A stretch of DNA of 64,000 bases. Source: Aeromonas popoffii. Its GTDB lineage: Bacteria > Pseudomonadota > Gammaproteobacteria > Enterobacterales > Aeromonadaceae. The stretch lies in assembly GCF_000820025.1 (NCBI RefSeq), contig NZ_CDBI01000079.1, positions 62,001-126,000 of the forward strand, given 5' to 3'. Position numbers and translations under genes: made by a program. Of this stretch, positions 48,584 to 59,742 are shown in pieces; within the stretch, counting starts at the first letter, position 1; the number at the start of each line of letters is the position of its first letter. Under the pieces are notes generated by a model. The model saw nothing but the letters and a program-made list of their open reading frames with translations. It had not been told where the DNA came from and did not search any database.

Positions 48584-50068
48584 ATGGGGAAGACGTATTG
48601 GCTGGCATTGGCAAACCTGATCTGGCTGGGCTGTTGGCCTGCGGCCATGGCGCAGGCCAGCGAGGGTCAGGTGGTGGTGACCAATGCTGCGGTGCAGCAC
48701 GACTGGTACCAGAACAGCACGGCGGGGCAGGCTCGCCACGAGTTGGAGCTGCAGTTGCAGGAGGCCGTACTGGCCCATCTGCACCCGGATTTCTTCAGCC
48801 TCTGGACGAGGCTGCAGGCCAAGCCCGCCGATCAGCGCGGCGCCATTTATGACGAGGTGTTTGGCAAGCTGGCCCGTTTCCAGCAGGCCTGGCGAGCCAT
48901 GGGTCTGGTCTCCCGCGAGCAGATGCAGACCCTCAAGCTCAATCTGAACAAGCCGCTGGCCCACGAGCCTGCCGGTGACAACCTGCTGGAGCAGGTCAAG
49001 CAGCTCAGACCCCAGGTTGCCGAGTACGACAGGGTGCGCGAGGAAGTACGCAAGCTGCTGGCCATGCCCATGGCCAAACGCTGGCCGACCCTGACCATGC
49101 CGACCCTGCGGGCGGGTGAAACCTCAGCCGAACTGGGACAGATCCGCAGCATACTCAACGAGTTGGGTGATGTGGCTCCCCTCCATGACGACGCTACCTA
49201 TGACGCCGACACCCAGCAGGCCATCAAGCAGTTCCAGCGCCGCCATGGTCTGACCGCCGACGGCATCATAGGTCGTCAGACCCGCGGCTGGCTCAATACC
49301 GGGCCCGAGGTCCGTGCCAGCCTCCTGCTGCGCAACCTGTGGCGCCGCGATCTGGTGGATCAGCTCTCCGGTGCCCGCTACGTGCTGGTCAACATTCCCG
49401 ACTATCGACTGAGCGTGGTGGAGTCCGGCAACGAGGTGTTTACCAGCCGGGTCATCGTCGGCAAAGAGCAGCGGGCGACGCCCATTCTGGCCAGCGAGAT
49501 CCGCTCGATCGTGCTCAACCCGGCCTGGCATGTGCCACGCTCCATCCTGAGCAAGGACATTCTGCCCAAGCTGAGTCGGGATCCCGCTTACCTCAACCGC
49601 GAGCAGTTTGAGGTGATCAACGGCGAAGGCAATCCGGTGCAGTTTACCGAGGAAGCGTGGCAGCATGCGCTGGCGACAGGTTTCCCCTATCGCCTGCGGC
49701 AAAAGCCGGGGGATCACAATGCGCTGGGTCGCTACAAGTTCTACCTGCCCAACAACGATGCCATCTACCTGCACTCCACGCCGCGCAAGGCCCTGTTTGA
49801 GCAGGGGGCGCGCGCCTTCAGCTCGGGTTGCATCCGGGTGGAGCATGCGGACGATCTGGCCGAGCTGTTGCTGGCGGACTCTCGCTACCAGCCGGACAAG
49901 GTGGCCAGCATATTGAAAGAGACCCAGACCAGGTGGCTGCCGCTGACCACCCCGATCCCGGTGTTTACTGTCTATTGGAGCAGCTGGATCGACGAAGAGG
50001 GTCGTCAGCAACTGCGCAACGATATCTATGGATTTGATCGAGTCAGCTTCCAACGTCGCTTGCTGTGA
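48584..50068 (+). CDS. ldtD: L,D-transpeptidase, YcbB/LdtD type
   Basis: Periplasmic enzyme making 3-3 cross-links in peptidoglycan. 494 aa, shorter than E. coli LdtD (615). Signal peptide to about 23, scaffold helices, a peptidoglycan-binding domain (about 185-240: TYDADTQQAIKQFQRRHGL), then the YkuD domain with IYLHSTPRKALFEQGARAFS and SSGCIRV (catalytic cysteine 416; histidine of YLHS). It precedes mepK as in E. coli (ycbB-ycbK), but a miniature element has landed between them, inside this gene's terminator. Confidence 0.9.
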   Translation: MGKTYWLALANLIWLGCWPAAMAQASEGQVVVTNAAVQHDWYQNSTAGQARHELELQLQEAVLAHLHPDFFSLWTRLQAKPADQRGAIYDEVFGKLARFQQAWRAMGLVSREQMQTLKLNLNKPLAHEPAGDNLLEQVKQLRPQVAEYDRVREEVRKLLAMPMAKRWPTLTMPTLRAGETSAELGQIRSILNELGDVAPLHDDATYDADTQQAIKQFQRRHGLTADGIIGRQTRGWLNTGPEVRASLLLRNLWRRDLVDQLSGARYVLVNIPDYRLSVVESGNEVFTSRVIVGKEQRATPILASEIRSIVLNPAWHVPRSILSKDILPKLSRDPAYLNREQFEVINGEGNPVQFTEEAWQHALATGFPYRLRQKPGDHNALGRYKFYLPNNDAIYLHSTPRKALFEQGARAFSSGCIRVEHADDLAELLLADSRYQPDKVASILKETQTRWLPLTTPIPVFTVYWSSWIDEEGRQQLRNDIYGFDRVSFQRRLL

Positions 50069-50084
50069 TCCTTGCCACAGAGTG

Positions 50085-50326
50085 AAAAGCCCGGCCCGTG
50101 CCTAATGCCAGTCAGTTAAGCATTTTTATGACTAAATATTCGAGATATTGAATATCAAAAGCTGTTCCATGGTTAAAGAGTCAATTTGGCTCCAACCCTT
50201 GCCCTGACTGGCATGCAATAAAAAGAGGGAGGCATCATGCCTCCCTCACTCTTTAGCCCTTATCCCCTGCGGGTTGGGACTCAAATTCTCTTAACTGACT
50301 GGCATTACGGCCCGTGCCGGGCTTTT
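50085..50326 (+). terminator. ldtD terminator split by an insertion
   Basis: Without the element and one copy of its target duplication the sequence would read AAAAGCCCGGC-CCGT-GCCGGGCTTTT, a perfect 11-bp intrinsic terminator 16 bp after the ldtD stop. The left arm is at 50085-50095 and the right arm at 50316-50326. In the present arrangement neither side can form more than a 3-4-bp stem. Confidence 0.8.
50103..50307. mobile_element. 205-bp IS4-type miniature inverted-repeat element
   Basis: Bounded by perfect 18-bp inverted repeats TAATGCCAGTCAGTTAAG (50103-50120) and its complement (50290-50307). It is flanked by an 11-bp target duplication CGGCCCGTGCC (50092-50102 and 50308-50318). The ends match those I recall for IS4 at 16 of 18 positions, and IS4 makes 11-13-bp duplications. 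No transposase fits inside, so it is non-autonomous. It contains a strong hairpin GAGGGAGGC-ATCAT-GCCTCCCTC (50226-50248) followed by ACTCTTT, and an internal CTGACTGGCAT (50206-50216) resembling a third end. Confidence 0.88.
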
Positions 50327-50419
50327 CTATTGGGCCCCTGCGGTTTGACATGATGGGGTCCGGAAGGTAGTTTCGGGCCCCTGTATCAAATTCATTCACC
50401 TGTTTTACTTCAATCTGCG

Positions 50420-50980
50420 ATGGACGGACAACGGATGCTTGAACAAGAGATAAGCCGGCGTCGCCTGCTGCTGGGGGCCGGTTGCCTGCTGGGGGGAGCC
50501 CTGCTTTCATCCCCGGCCATGGCGAGTCGCAGTACGGCGGGACGTGAACTCAGTTTCTTCAATCTCAATACCGGAGAGCGGGTGAGCGCCAGCTATTGGG
50601 AGGATGGCCGTTACCTGAAAGACGGGCTGGCCGAGCTCAACCATATTTTTCGCGACTACCGTCGCAACGAAGTATTCAACATCGACCGGAAGCTGTTCGA
50701 TCAGCTCTATCTGCTGCAGCACAAGCTGGGCCGTCACGGCGAGATCCAGCTCATCTCCGGTTATCGCTCCCCTGTGACCAACCGTCAGAAGCGCAGCAGG
50801 AGCCGCGGTGTGGCCAAGCACAGCTATCACACCCTGGGGCAGGCGGTGGATGTGCGGATCCCGGGCGTGCAGCTGGCACACCTGCGCAAGGCGGCGCTCA
50901 ATCTCAAAGTGGGCGGGGTTGGCTACTACCCGAGCGACAACTTCGTGCACCTCGATACCGGGCCTGTTCGCAGCTGGTAG
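50420..50980 (+). CDS. mepK: Murein DD-endopeptidase MepK (YcbK family)
   Basis: Cuts 3-3 cross-links in peptidoglycan, complementing the LdtD made upstream. 186 aa from ATG 50420 (ATG 50435 is equally possible). A twin-arginine-like signal ISRRRLLLGAGCLLGGALL suggests Tat export. The M15 domain has LISGYRSPVTN, SRGVAKHSYHTLGQAVDVRI (zinc ligands His and Asp) and GGVGYYPSDNFVHLDTG (third His), all as in E. coli. Separated from ldtD by the miniature element. Confidence 0.92.
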   Translation: MDGQRMLEQEISRRRLLLGAGCLLGGALLSSPAMASRSTAGRELSFFNLNTGERVSASYWEDGRYLKDGLAELNHIFRDYRRNEVFNIDRKLFDQLYLLQHKLGRHGEIQLISGYRSPVTNRQKRSRSRGVAKHSYHTLGQAVDVRIPGVQLAHLRKAALNLKVGGVGYYPSDNFVHLDTGPVRSW

Positions 50981-51073
50981 CCGTGGGCGGCCTCAATCCG
51001 GGGGGCTGTAGCACGGCTGGCAAACAGGGTGGCCGAGCTGGTAGGCTATGGGCATCACTCAGAGGAGATTCAT

Positions 51074-51325
51074 ATGAAGCATGTTTTGCTCGGGGGCCTG
51101 ATCGCCCTGTTGCTGACCGGTTGCAGCAAGCTCAATCGCGAGAACTACGACAAGTTGCAGATGGGGATCAGCTATACGCAGGCTAGCAGCATCCTCGGCA
51201 AGGCGGAGCGCTGCGACGATACCTTGGGCACCACCAGTTGCATCTGGGGCAACGAGGGCAAGAATATCAAGATCCGTTTTATCGCCGACAAGGCGACCTA
51301 CTTCAGTTCGGAAGGGATCAACTGA
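51074..51325 (+). CDS. Small lipoprotein (SmpA/OmlA- or DUF3862-like)
   Basis: 83 aa. Start ATG 51074 has AGAGGAGA 5 nt upstream. Signal peptide MKHVLLGGLIALLLTGC with lipobox L-T-G-C, then NRENYDKLQMGISYTQASSIL, the pattern of the BamE/SmpA-like fold (N-Y-x-K/L-x-x-G-M-s-y-x-x-V/A), and a Cys pair (CDDTLGTTSC). It probably sits in the outer membrane. The role is unknown; the resemblance to BamE is structural only. Confidence 0.82.
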   Translation: MKHVLLGGLIALLLTGCSKLNRENYDKLQMGISYTQASSILGKAERCDDTLGTTSCIWGNEGKNIKIRFIADKATYFSSEGIN

Positions 51326-51348
51326 GGCAAACGCCCGGTTCTCAATAC

Positions 51349-51375
51349 AAAAAAGCGCCAGTCAGGCGCTTTTTT
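51349..51375. terminator. Bidirectional terminator, lipoprotein / yicG
   Basis: AAAAAAGCGCC and GGCGCTTTTTT form an 11-bp stem with loop AGTCA between convergent genes. Confidence 0.93.
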
Positions 51376-51416
51376 GTTGTTGGCGATCCGTACCGCCTCG
51401 CCAGAACCTGGCGCGC

Positions 51417-52031
51417 TCAGTGCGTCGCGTACTGGTAATGGAAGGTGGGTAGCCCCCACTTGAAACGCACCGCCAGCAAGCGCAGTACGAAGCCGATGCC
51501 GATGGCACCGAAGGCGGCCCAGTCGTTGGGCAGGCCTTGATCCAGCGCCAGGCAGTAGAGGGCAGCCGTCACCAGCGAGATGGCGGCGTAGAGCTCGCGG
51601 CGAAACACCAGCGGAATGCGCTGGCAGAGCAGATCTCGCAATACGCCACCAAAGGCCCCCGTCACCACCGCCATGATGCAGGCGATACCGGCCCCATGAC
51701 CCATCTCAAGCGCCCGGGCTGCCCCGAAGATGGAGAAGACCACCAGCCCCAGCGCATCGAGCGCCATGAACAGCTTGCCGAGGTAGCGCATCAGTGGCGC
51801 CGAGATGACCGCCGCCATGGCAGCGCCGGCTACCAGTAGCACATATTCCGGATGCTCGATCCAGAGCAGGGGATAGTGGCCGAGCAGCACATCGCGAATG
51901 GTGCCACCACCGATGGCCGTGGCCGAGGCGATGATCACCACGCCAAACAGGTCCATCCGTCGCCGACCCGCTGCCAGCGCGCCAGTCATCCCTTCGGCCA
52001 CCAGGCCCAACAAGAAGAGTGCATGTAACAT
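51417..52031 (-). CDS. yicG: TRIC-like membrane protein YicG (UPF0126)
   Basis: 204 aa, seven membrane helices made of two similar repeats. LVAEGMTGALAAGRRRMDLFG, TAIGGGTIRDVLLGHYPLLW and GGVLRDLLCQRIPLVF carry the glycine-kinked RD motifs of bacterial trimeric cation channels, and the match to E. coli YicG is close along the whole length. Prokaryotic TRIC homologs conduct K+; E. coli YicG has been linked to glycine uptake. Convergent with the small lipoprotein. Confidence 0.88.
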   Translation of the reverse strand: MLHALFLLGLVAEGMTGALAAGRRRMDLFGVVIIASATAIGGGTIRDVLLGHYPLLWIEHPEYVLLVAGAAMAAVISAPLMRYLGKLFMALDALGLVVFSIFGAARALEMGHGAGIACIMAVVTGAFGGVLRDLLCQRIPLVFRRELYAAISLVTAALYCLALDQGLPNDWAAFGAIGIGFVLRLLAVRFKWGLPTFHYQYATH

Positions 52032-52123
52032 GAGATATCCCAGGGTGCGAGAAAGGCCCGCATCCTATCAATTCAGGCTGTATGGGACAAGCAACGAAGG
52101 GTATTCATTATTTTTTATAATGC

Positions 52124-52159
52124 AAAAAAGCAAACAGGCACCGTCAGGGTGCCTGTTTG
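52124..52159 (-). terminator. Intrinsic terminator after cysZ
   Basis: On the minus strand CAAACAGGCACC and GGTGCCTGTTTG (52131-52142, 52148-52159) form a perfect 12-bp stem with a 5-nt loop, followed by CTTTTTT. Confidence 0.92.
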
Positions 52160-52174
52160 TCGCGGGGGAAGGGC

Positions 52175-52939
52175 TCAGCGGTTGAGCTGTTCGGCGCGGT
52201 AGTGATCCACCCAAATGGCGGTGGCGCCACAGATGGCCACCGGCATCACGAACAGGTTCACCACAGGGATGGCGGAGAAGAGGGTGACCAGGGCGCCAAA
52301 GCTCAGGCACTGACCGCGGTGCTGCTTGAGGGTATCGCGCATGGTGATAAAGCGGATTTTGTGGTTGTCGAATGGATAGTCGATGTACTGGATCGCCATC
52401 ATCCAGGCGCTGAACAGGAACCAGAGCACGGGGGCGAGCGTCTGGCCGACCACCGGAATGAGGAACAGGATCAGACAGCCGATGGCCTTGGGCAGGTAAT
52501 ATTTCAACTTGGTCCATTCGCGGCCGAAAGTGCGGGGCATATCCTTGACGATATCCAGCATGCCGGTGTCGCTGACCACCTTGCCGGTGAGGATCTGTTC
52601 CACCTTCTCTGCCAGCAGGCCGTTGAAGGGGGCTGCTATCCAGTTCGCCACCGAGCTGAACAGGAAGGAGAAGACCACCAGTACGGTCACCAGGGCGATG
52701 GGCCAGAGCAGGTAGTCCAGCCAGTCGAGCCAGCTGGGGATCTGCTGGTGCAGCCAGCCGAACAGGCCGTCGAGTTGCAGCAAGAGGGCGTAGAAGGCCC
52801 CCGCAAACAGCACGAAGTTGACCAGCAGGGGGATCACCACGAAGGTGCGGATGCCGGGCTGACGGATGAGCGAAAAGCCGCGCAGGAAGTAGTCCGCACC
52901 GCTGATTGAGTCTTTGACCATAGGGGGGGATTGGCTCAT
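52175..52939 (-). CDS. cysZ: Sulfate transporter CysZ
   Basis: Inner-membrane sulfate permease feeding cysteine synthesis. 254 aa. [21 protein letters not shown] and [10 protein letters not shown] near the start, [11 protein letters not shown] (the amphipathic, loop-forming region), [15 protein letters not shown], and [19 protein letters not shown]-like blocks match E. coli CysZ. Divergent from smc across 109 bp; in E. coli cysZ also neighbours zipA-ligA, so smc is the inserted or retained extra gene here. Confidence 0.94.
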   Translation of the reverse strand: MSQSPPMVKDSISGADYFLRGFSLIRQPGIRTFVVIPLLVNFVLFAGAFYALLLQLDGLFGWLHQQIPSWLDWLDYLLWPIALVTVLVVFSFLFSSVANWIAAPFNGLLAEKVEQILTGKVVSDTGMLDIVKDMPRTFGREWTKLKYYLPKAIGCLILFLIPVVGQTLAPVLWFLFSAWMMAIQYIDYPFDNHKIRFITMRDTLKQHRGQCLSFGALVTLFSAIPVVNLFVMPVAICGATAIWVDHYRAEQLNR

Positions 52940-53048
52940 CTGAGCTCCATCTGTTCATGGGAAAGTGCCAGCATATTACAAACAAGGTTTGGATTTGGTA
53001 AAGTCGCCTGCCCGCCTCCTCTTTATTTCGTTACCCACATAGGCTCCC

Positions 53049-56000
53049 ATGCGTCTGAAATTGATCAAACTCGCCGGTTTCAAGTCGTTTGTCGAGCCGA
53101 CCCGTATCGAGTTCTCGGCCGACATGACCGCCGTGGTGGGACCCAATGGCTGCGGCAAGTCCAACGTGATCGATGCCGTGCGCTGGGTGCTGGGGGAGAG
53201 CTCGGCCCGCCATCTGCGCGGCGAGAACATGACGGATGTCATCTTCAACGGATCCATCAACCGCAGCCCCCACGGCCGCGCCTCGGTTGAGCTGGTGTTC
53301 GACAACCCCCACAACCGGGTACCCGGTGAATTTGGCCGCTTTACCGAAATTTCGGTGCGCCGCGAGGTGCTGCGCGACGGTTCCAACTACTACCAGATCA
53401 ACGGCCAGAAGTGCCGCCGCAAGGATGTCACCGACCTCTTCCTTGGCACCGGTCTGGGCCCGCGCAGCTACGCCATCATAGAGCAGGGCACCGTCAGCCG
53501 GCTGGTGGAGTCGCGCCCTGCCGATCTCAAGCTGTTCATGGAAGAGGCTGCCGGTGTCTCCCGCTACAAGGAGCGGCGCCGCGAAACCGAGCAGCGCATC
53601 CGTCATACCCTGGAGAACCTGGAGCGGCTCGGCGACATTCGTGGCGAGCTGGGATCGCGCCTCGAGCATTTGAAAGCCCAGGCCGAAACCGCCGAGCGTT
53701 ACAAGCAGCTCAAGGGCCGCAGTCGCGCCGCCCGGGCAGAGCTCATCGGTTCCGAGCTGTGGGCGCTGGAGACCCGTCTCGGCGAGGCCAAGGCCGAGCT
53801 GGCCCAAGCCGAACAGGCGCTGGCGGCACTGGATGCCAAGCGCACCGCCGACGAGGGGCGCCACGTCACCCTGTCGGTGGCCCGTCAGGAGGCCCAGGCC
53901 GAGCAGGCGAGCCGTCAGCAACAGATCTTTCTCGGTGGCCAGGCCATCGCCCGCCTCGAACAACAACAGTTGCACCAGACCGAGCTTGGCCGCGACTGGC
54001 AGGCCCGACGTCAGGCGCTTGGCGAGCGTATCGAGGCGATCAAGGCCCAGCTGGCCAGCCAGCATGAGCAGCTGACCGATGGCACCCTCAGAGAGGAGGT
54101 TGAATCGGCGCGACTCGAACAGTGTGAGCAGTTGCTCACCGACCAGCAGGGAGTGCGCCAGGTAGCTGGCGAACAGCTGGAGCAGGCCCGGCAGCGGCAG
54201 CAGCAGTGGCAGCAGCAGCTCGGTCAGTTGCAGGGGCAGCTCAACCAGACCCGGGCACAGGTGAATGGTCTGCAAGAGCTGCAGGCCAAGACCCGGCTGG
54301 CCCGCCTCAAGCTGGAGGATGAACAGGCCGGTCCCCTCGGCGGGGAAGGGGAGAGTCTGCAACCCGCGCTGGATGCCCTGACGGCCGAGCTGGCGCTCTC
54401 CCGCGCTCGGCTCGCCGAGCTCGATGAACAGTGGCAGGCCAGTGTGGCCCGCCATGAAGAGTGCAAGTCAGAGCAGGGTCAGCAGGGCGGCCTGCTGCGC
54501 GAGCTTGAAGCACGTCTTACCACGCTTGACCAAATTTTGGGGGAGCAGATGGTGGGGGCCACCCTGGCGGATCGGCTGCAGGTGACGCCCGAGTGGGCCC
54601 AGGCGCTGGACAAGGTACTGGGGCGCTGGCTCACCGCCCAGCCAGGGGACGAGTGCAACCTTGAGCAGAGCGGACTCTGGATTGGCCCGGCCCTGCCCGC
54701 GGTTGCCGGTACTTTGGCGGCCCGGCTCGAGGGCGATCACATTCCCGCCTTTCTCAATGCCATTTGGCTGGCGGAAAACCGGGAGGCGGCGCTGGCCCGC
54801 CAGCCAGGCCTCTTGGCCGGTGAGTCGGTACTGACCCCGGCGGGAGACTGGTTTGGTTCCAACTGGGCCGATCTTGGTCAGGGTGGGGCGCTCGGTACCC
54901 TGGCGCTGCTTGGTGAGCGTGAGCGGTTACACACAGAACTGGCGGCAGGCCGACAGGCACTTGGCCAGTTGAATGAGCAACTGGGCGCGGCCGATGCCGA
55001 GCGTGCCCAGCTGCACGGCGCCTTTGAGCTGGCCCAGCGCACGGTGCGTGAGCAGGAGCCGCAGTGGCAGCGACTGCGTGAAGCCTGGAGCCTGCGCGAG
55101 GGCCAGCGTCAGGAGCGATTGCAGCGGCTCGGCCAGCTTGGCGAAGAGCTGATCAGGCTGGACAAGGAGCAGGCCGAGGAGGCGCAGCGACTGGCTGCTG
55201 CCCTGCAGCAGCTCGAGCTGGATGAAGCGCGGCTTGGCGAGCTGCAGGAGCAGGGTGAGCCGCTGGCTCAGGCGCTGCAACATGCCCAGGAGCGGGTCAC
55301 CAGTGCCGAACGGGCGGTGGAAGAGGCTCGCCTGCGCCGGGAGCAGCAGCAGGCCAACTGCCAGCGTTTGCAGCTGGAGCTGCAGAATCAGCGCCAGCTC
55401 ATCACGCTGCGTGAGCAGGAGCTGGCCCGGCTCGGACTGGAGTTGGCCGAACTCAAGGCGCCGGGAGCCACACAGGGTCAGGATCTGTCGCCCCTGCTGG
55501 CCGAGCAGCGCAACCTGGAAGCGCTGCAACTTGCCTGCCATCAACGGCTGGCTGAGTTGGAGCGCCAGCTGACCGAGCTGGAGCAGACTCGCAGCGCCGA
55601 TCACAAGCAGCTGGTGACCCTGCAAGAGAAGCTGGCCCAGCTCAGATTGGAGCGCGAACGCAACCTGACCCGCCGTCAGGGGCTGCACGAGCAGTTCGAA
55701 GAGTTGGGTGTGCGGCTGGTGGACCTCGATCAGGCGGTGTTGATCGCTGCTGATCGCGGCAAATTGCGCCAGGAGATCCAGACGCTGGAGGCGCAAGTGG
55801 AGGCGCTCGGTGCCATCAACCTGGCGGCGCTGGCGGAGTATGAAGAGGCAAAAACCCGCTCAAACTACCTGGAAAACCAGTGCCAGGATCTCGAACAGGC
55901 GCTGGAAACCTTGAGCCAAGCCATTAAAAGAATTGATAAAGAAACACAAATACGCTTCCGGGACACTTTCGATAAGGTCAACGAAGATTTAAAATCCCTC

Positions 56001-56423
56001 TTTCCAAAAGTGTTTGGGGGTGGCAGTGCCTGGCTTGAGCTGACCTCGGATGATCTTTTGGAAGCCGGAGTGAGCATCATGGCAAGACCTCCGGGTAAGA
56101 AGAATGCTACCATTGCCCTGCTTTCCGGGGGGGAGAAGGCGTTAACCGCACTTGCGCTGGTTTTTGCCATCTTCAGACTCAACCCAGCACCATTTTGTCT
56201 GCTGGATGAGGTGGATGCACCGCTCGATGAAGTGAACGTCGGTCGCTTCTGTTCTCTTGTCAAAGAGATGTCGAGCACAGTACAGTTCGTTTACATCAGT
56301 CATAATAAGGTCTCCATGGAGATGGCTGAGCAACTGGTTGGCGTCACAATGCAAGAGCCTGGGGTTTCTCGCATTGTGTCGGTCGATATCGGTGAAGCCG
56401 TCGCTTTGGCTGAGCAAAACTAG
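53049..56423 (+). CDS. smc: Chromosome segregation protein SMC
   Basis: Condensin ATPase that organises and segregates DNA. 1124 aa. N-terminal head with Walker A GPNGCGKSN (31-39) and FLGTGLGPRSYAIIEQG; long Glu/Gln/Ala-rich coiled coils (about 170-490 and 640-960); a hinge between them (about 500-620) that is divergent; C-terminal head with signature LLSGGEKALTA and Walker B FCLLDEVDAPLDEVN. It resembles the SMC placed before zipA-ligA in Pseudomonas. No scpA or scpB is adjacent. 15 bp upstream of zipA. Confidence 0.94.
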   Translation: MRLKLIKLAGFKSFVEPTRIEFSADMTAVVGPNGCGKSNVIDAVRWVLGESSARHLRGENMTDVIFNGSINRSPHGRASVELVFDNPHNRVPGEFGRFTEISVRREVLRDGSNYYQINGQKCRRKDVTDLFLGTGLGPRSYAIIEQGTVSRLVESRPADLKLFMEEAAGVSRYKERRRETEQRIRHTLENLERLGDIRGELGSRLEHLKAQAETAERYKQLKGRSRAARAELIGSELWALETRLGEAKAELAQAEQALAALDAKRTADEGRHVTLSVARQEAQAEQASRQQQIFLGGQAIARLEQQQLHQTELGRDWQARRQALGERIEAIKAQLASQHEQLTDGTLREEVESARLEQCEQLLTDQQGVRQVAGEQLEQARQRQQQWQQQLGQLQGQLNQTRAQVNGLQELQAKTRLARLKLEDEQAGPLGGEGESLQPALDALTAELALSRARLAELDEQWQASVARHEECKSEQGQQGGLLRELEARLTTLDQILGEQMVGATLADRLQVTPEWAQALDKVLGRWLTAQPGDECNLEQSGLWIGPALPAVAGTLAARLEGDHIPAFLNAIWLAENREAALARQPGLLAGESVLTPAGDWFGSNWADLGQGGALGTLALLGERERLHTELAAGRQALGQLNEQLGAADAERAQLHGAFELAQRTVREQEPQWQRLREAWSLREGQRQERLQRLGQLGEELIRLDKEQAEEAQRLAAALQQLELDEARLGELQEQGEPLAQALQHAQERVTSAERAVEEARLRREQQQANCQRLQLELQNQRQLITLREQELARLGLELAELKAPGATQGQDLSPLLAEQRNLEALQLACHQRLAELERQLTELEQTRSADHKQLVTLQEKLAQLRLERERNLTRRQGLHEQFEELGVRLVDLDQAVLIAADRGKLRQEIQTLEAQVEALGAINLAALAEYEEAKTRSNYLENQCQDLEQALETLSQAIKRIDKETQIRFRDTFDKVNEDLKSLFPKVFGGGSAWLELTSDDLLEAGVSIMARPPGKKNATIALLSGGEKALTALALVFAIFRLNPAPFCLLDEVDAPLDEVNVGRFCSLVKEMSSTVQFVYISHNKVSMEMAEQLVGVTMQEPGVSRIVSVDIGEAVALAEQN

Positions 56424-56438
56424 AAAGAGAAGCAGCTA

Positions 56439-57563
56439 ATGCAGGAATTGCGTTACATCTTGGTTGCCCTGGGCGGTATTGCTATTGCGGCATTGCTCAT
56501 TCACGGGCTGTGGAGCAACAGAAAGAATCGTCAGGCACCGATCAAAGAGAAACCTCTGGGCCGGATGGAATCCAAATCACGAACTCGTGACAATGACGCC
56601 TTCGACAGCGATGGCATTGGTCAGGTGCGCGTGGTCAGTGGCAGCCGTCGTGCCGAGCCCAAGCTCCACAGCGACGAGGCTCGCCAGCCGGATGTCAGCC
56701 GCCGTGCGCCCGTCCCCGCCTTCGATGATGAGGATGATGACGCCGAGCTGCCACCCCCCGTGGTGCGCAAGCCTGTCGCTCGCCCGGTTGAACCGCCCCC
56801 CGTCTACGAAGAGGACGAGGAGGAGCTCGAGACGCTTCAGGCCGAGACAGTAGAGGCAGCGCCTGCTGCGCCGGTACACAAGCCTGCCCAGGTGATCCGT
56901 CGTACCCCGGTACACCGTTCACGCCCCCAGCGTGAGCCGCTGTTGCAGCCGCTGGATGATGAACCCCTGGTCGAACCGGCTTATGCCACAGCCCCGACGT
57001 TCGGTGTGCGCGAACCGGTTCAGGCGCCGGCACCTGAATACAAGCAGGCCCGTTATGCAGTCCCCGAGCCTGCCTACGAGGAGCCCGTGTATGAAGAGCC
57101 CGTCCGTGAGCCGCAGCTCGATACCCCGCCGGTCGAGAAGATCTGGCAGGATGTCTATGTCATCAACCTGATGGCGCGCCCCGGTCACGACCTGCAAGGG
57201 GCTACCCTGCTGGCCTCCCTGATGGCGCTGGGCTTCAAGTTTGGCGAGATGGACATCTTCCATCGCCACGAGGATCTCAACGGCAAGGGGGAAGTGCTCT
57301 TCTCCATGATCAACATGGTCAAGCCGGGCACCTTCAATCCCTACCGGATGGAACAGTTCGACACCCCGGGTGTCTCCCTGTTCATGCAGTTGCCGCTGCG
57401 CAGCAATGCCGCCTTTGCCTTCGAGCACATGTTGCAGGCTGCCGATCAGCTGGCCAGCGATCTGGATGCCATGCTGACTGACATGGATCGCAGCCCGCTG
57501 AGTGACGAGACCATAGCCCGTTACCGGCACGAACTGGCTGCCTACGAGGCCAGTCGCGACTGA
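56439..57563 (+). CDS. zipA: Cell division protein ZipA
   Basis: Tethers FtsZ to the inner membrane. 374 aa. N-terminal membrane helix with the N-out topology (LRYILVALGGIAIAALLIHGLW), then a basic region, a long Pro/Glu/Val-rich disordered linker (about 60-240, with PVYEEPV-like repeats) and the C-terminal FtsZ-binding domain from VYVINLMARPGHDLQGATLL. Between smc and ligA; the zipA-ligA order is general in gammaproteobacteria. Followed by a terminator. Confidence 0.95.
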   Translation: MQELRYILVALGGIAIAALLIHGLWSNRKNRQAPIKEKPLGRMESKSRTRDNDAFDSDGIGQVRVVSGSRRAEPKLHSDEARQPDVSRRAPVPAFDDEDDDAELPPPVVRKPVARPVEPPPVYEEDEEELETLQAETVEAAPAAPVHKPAQVIRRTPVHRSRPQREPLLQPLDDEPLVEPAYATAPTFGVREPVQAPAPEYKQARYAVPEPAYEEPVYEEPVREPQLDTPPVEKIWQDVYVINLMARPGHDLQGATLLASLMALGFKFGEMDIFHRHEDLNGKGEVLFSMINMVKPGTFNPYRMEQFDTPGVSLFMQLPLRSNAAFAFEHMLQAADQLASDLDAMLTDMDRSPLSDETIARYRHELAAYEASRD

Positions 57564-57588
57564 TACGCCATGCGGGTCGAATGAATAA

Positions 57589-59673
<2,085 letters not shown>

Positions 59674-59700
59674 GTGGCTGCTGGCCCTGTCTGATAAGAA

Positions 59701-59731
59701 GAGAACCCGGCGAGGCCGGGTTCTCTTTTTT
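59701..59731 (+). terminator. Intrinsic terminator after ligA
   Basis: GAGAACCCGGC and GCCGGGTTCTC form a perfect 11-bp stem with loop GAG, followed by six T. Confidence 0.94.
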
Positions 59732-59742
59732 GTTGCAGTGAA

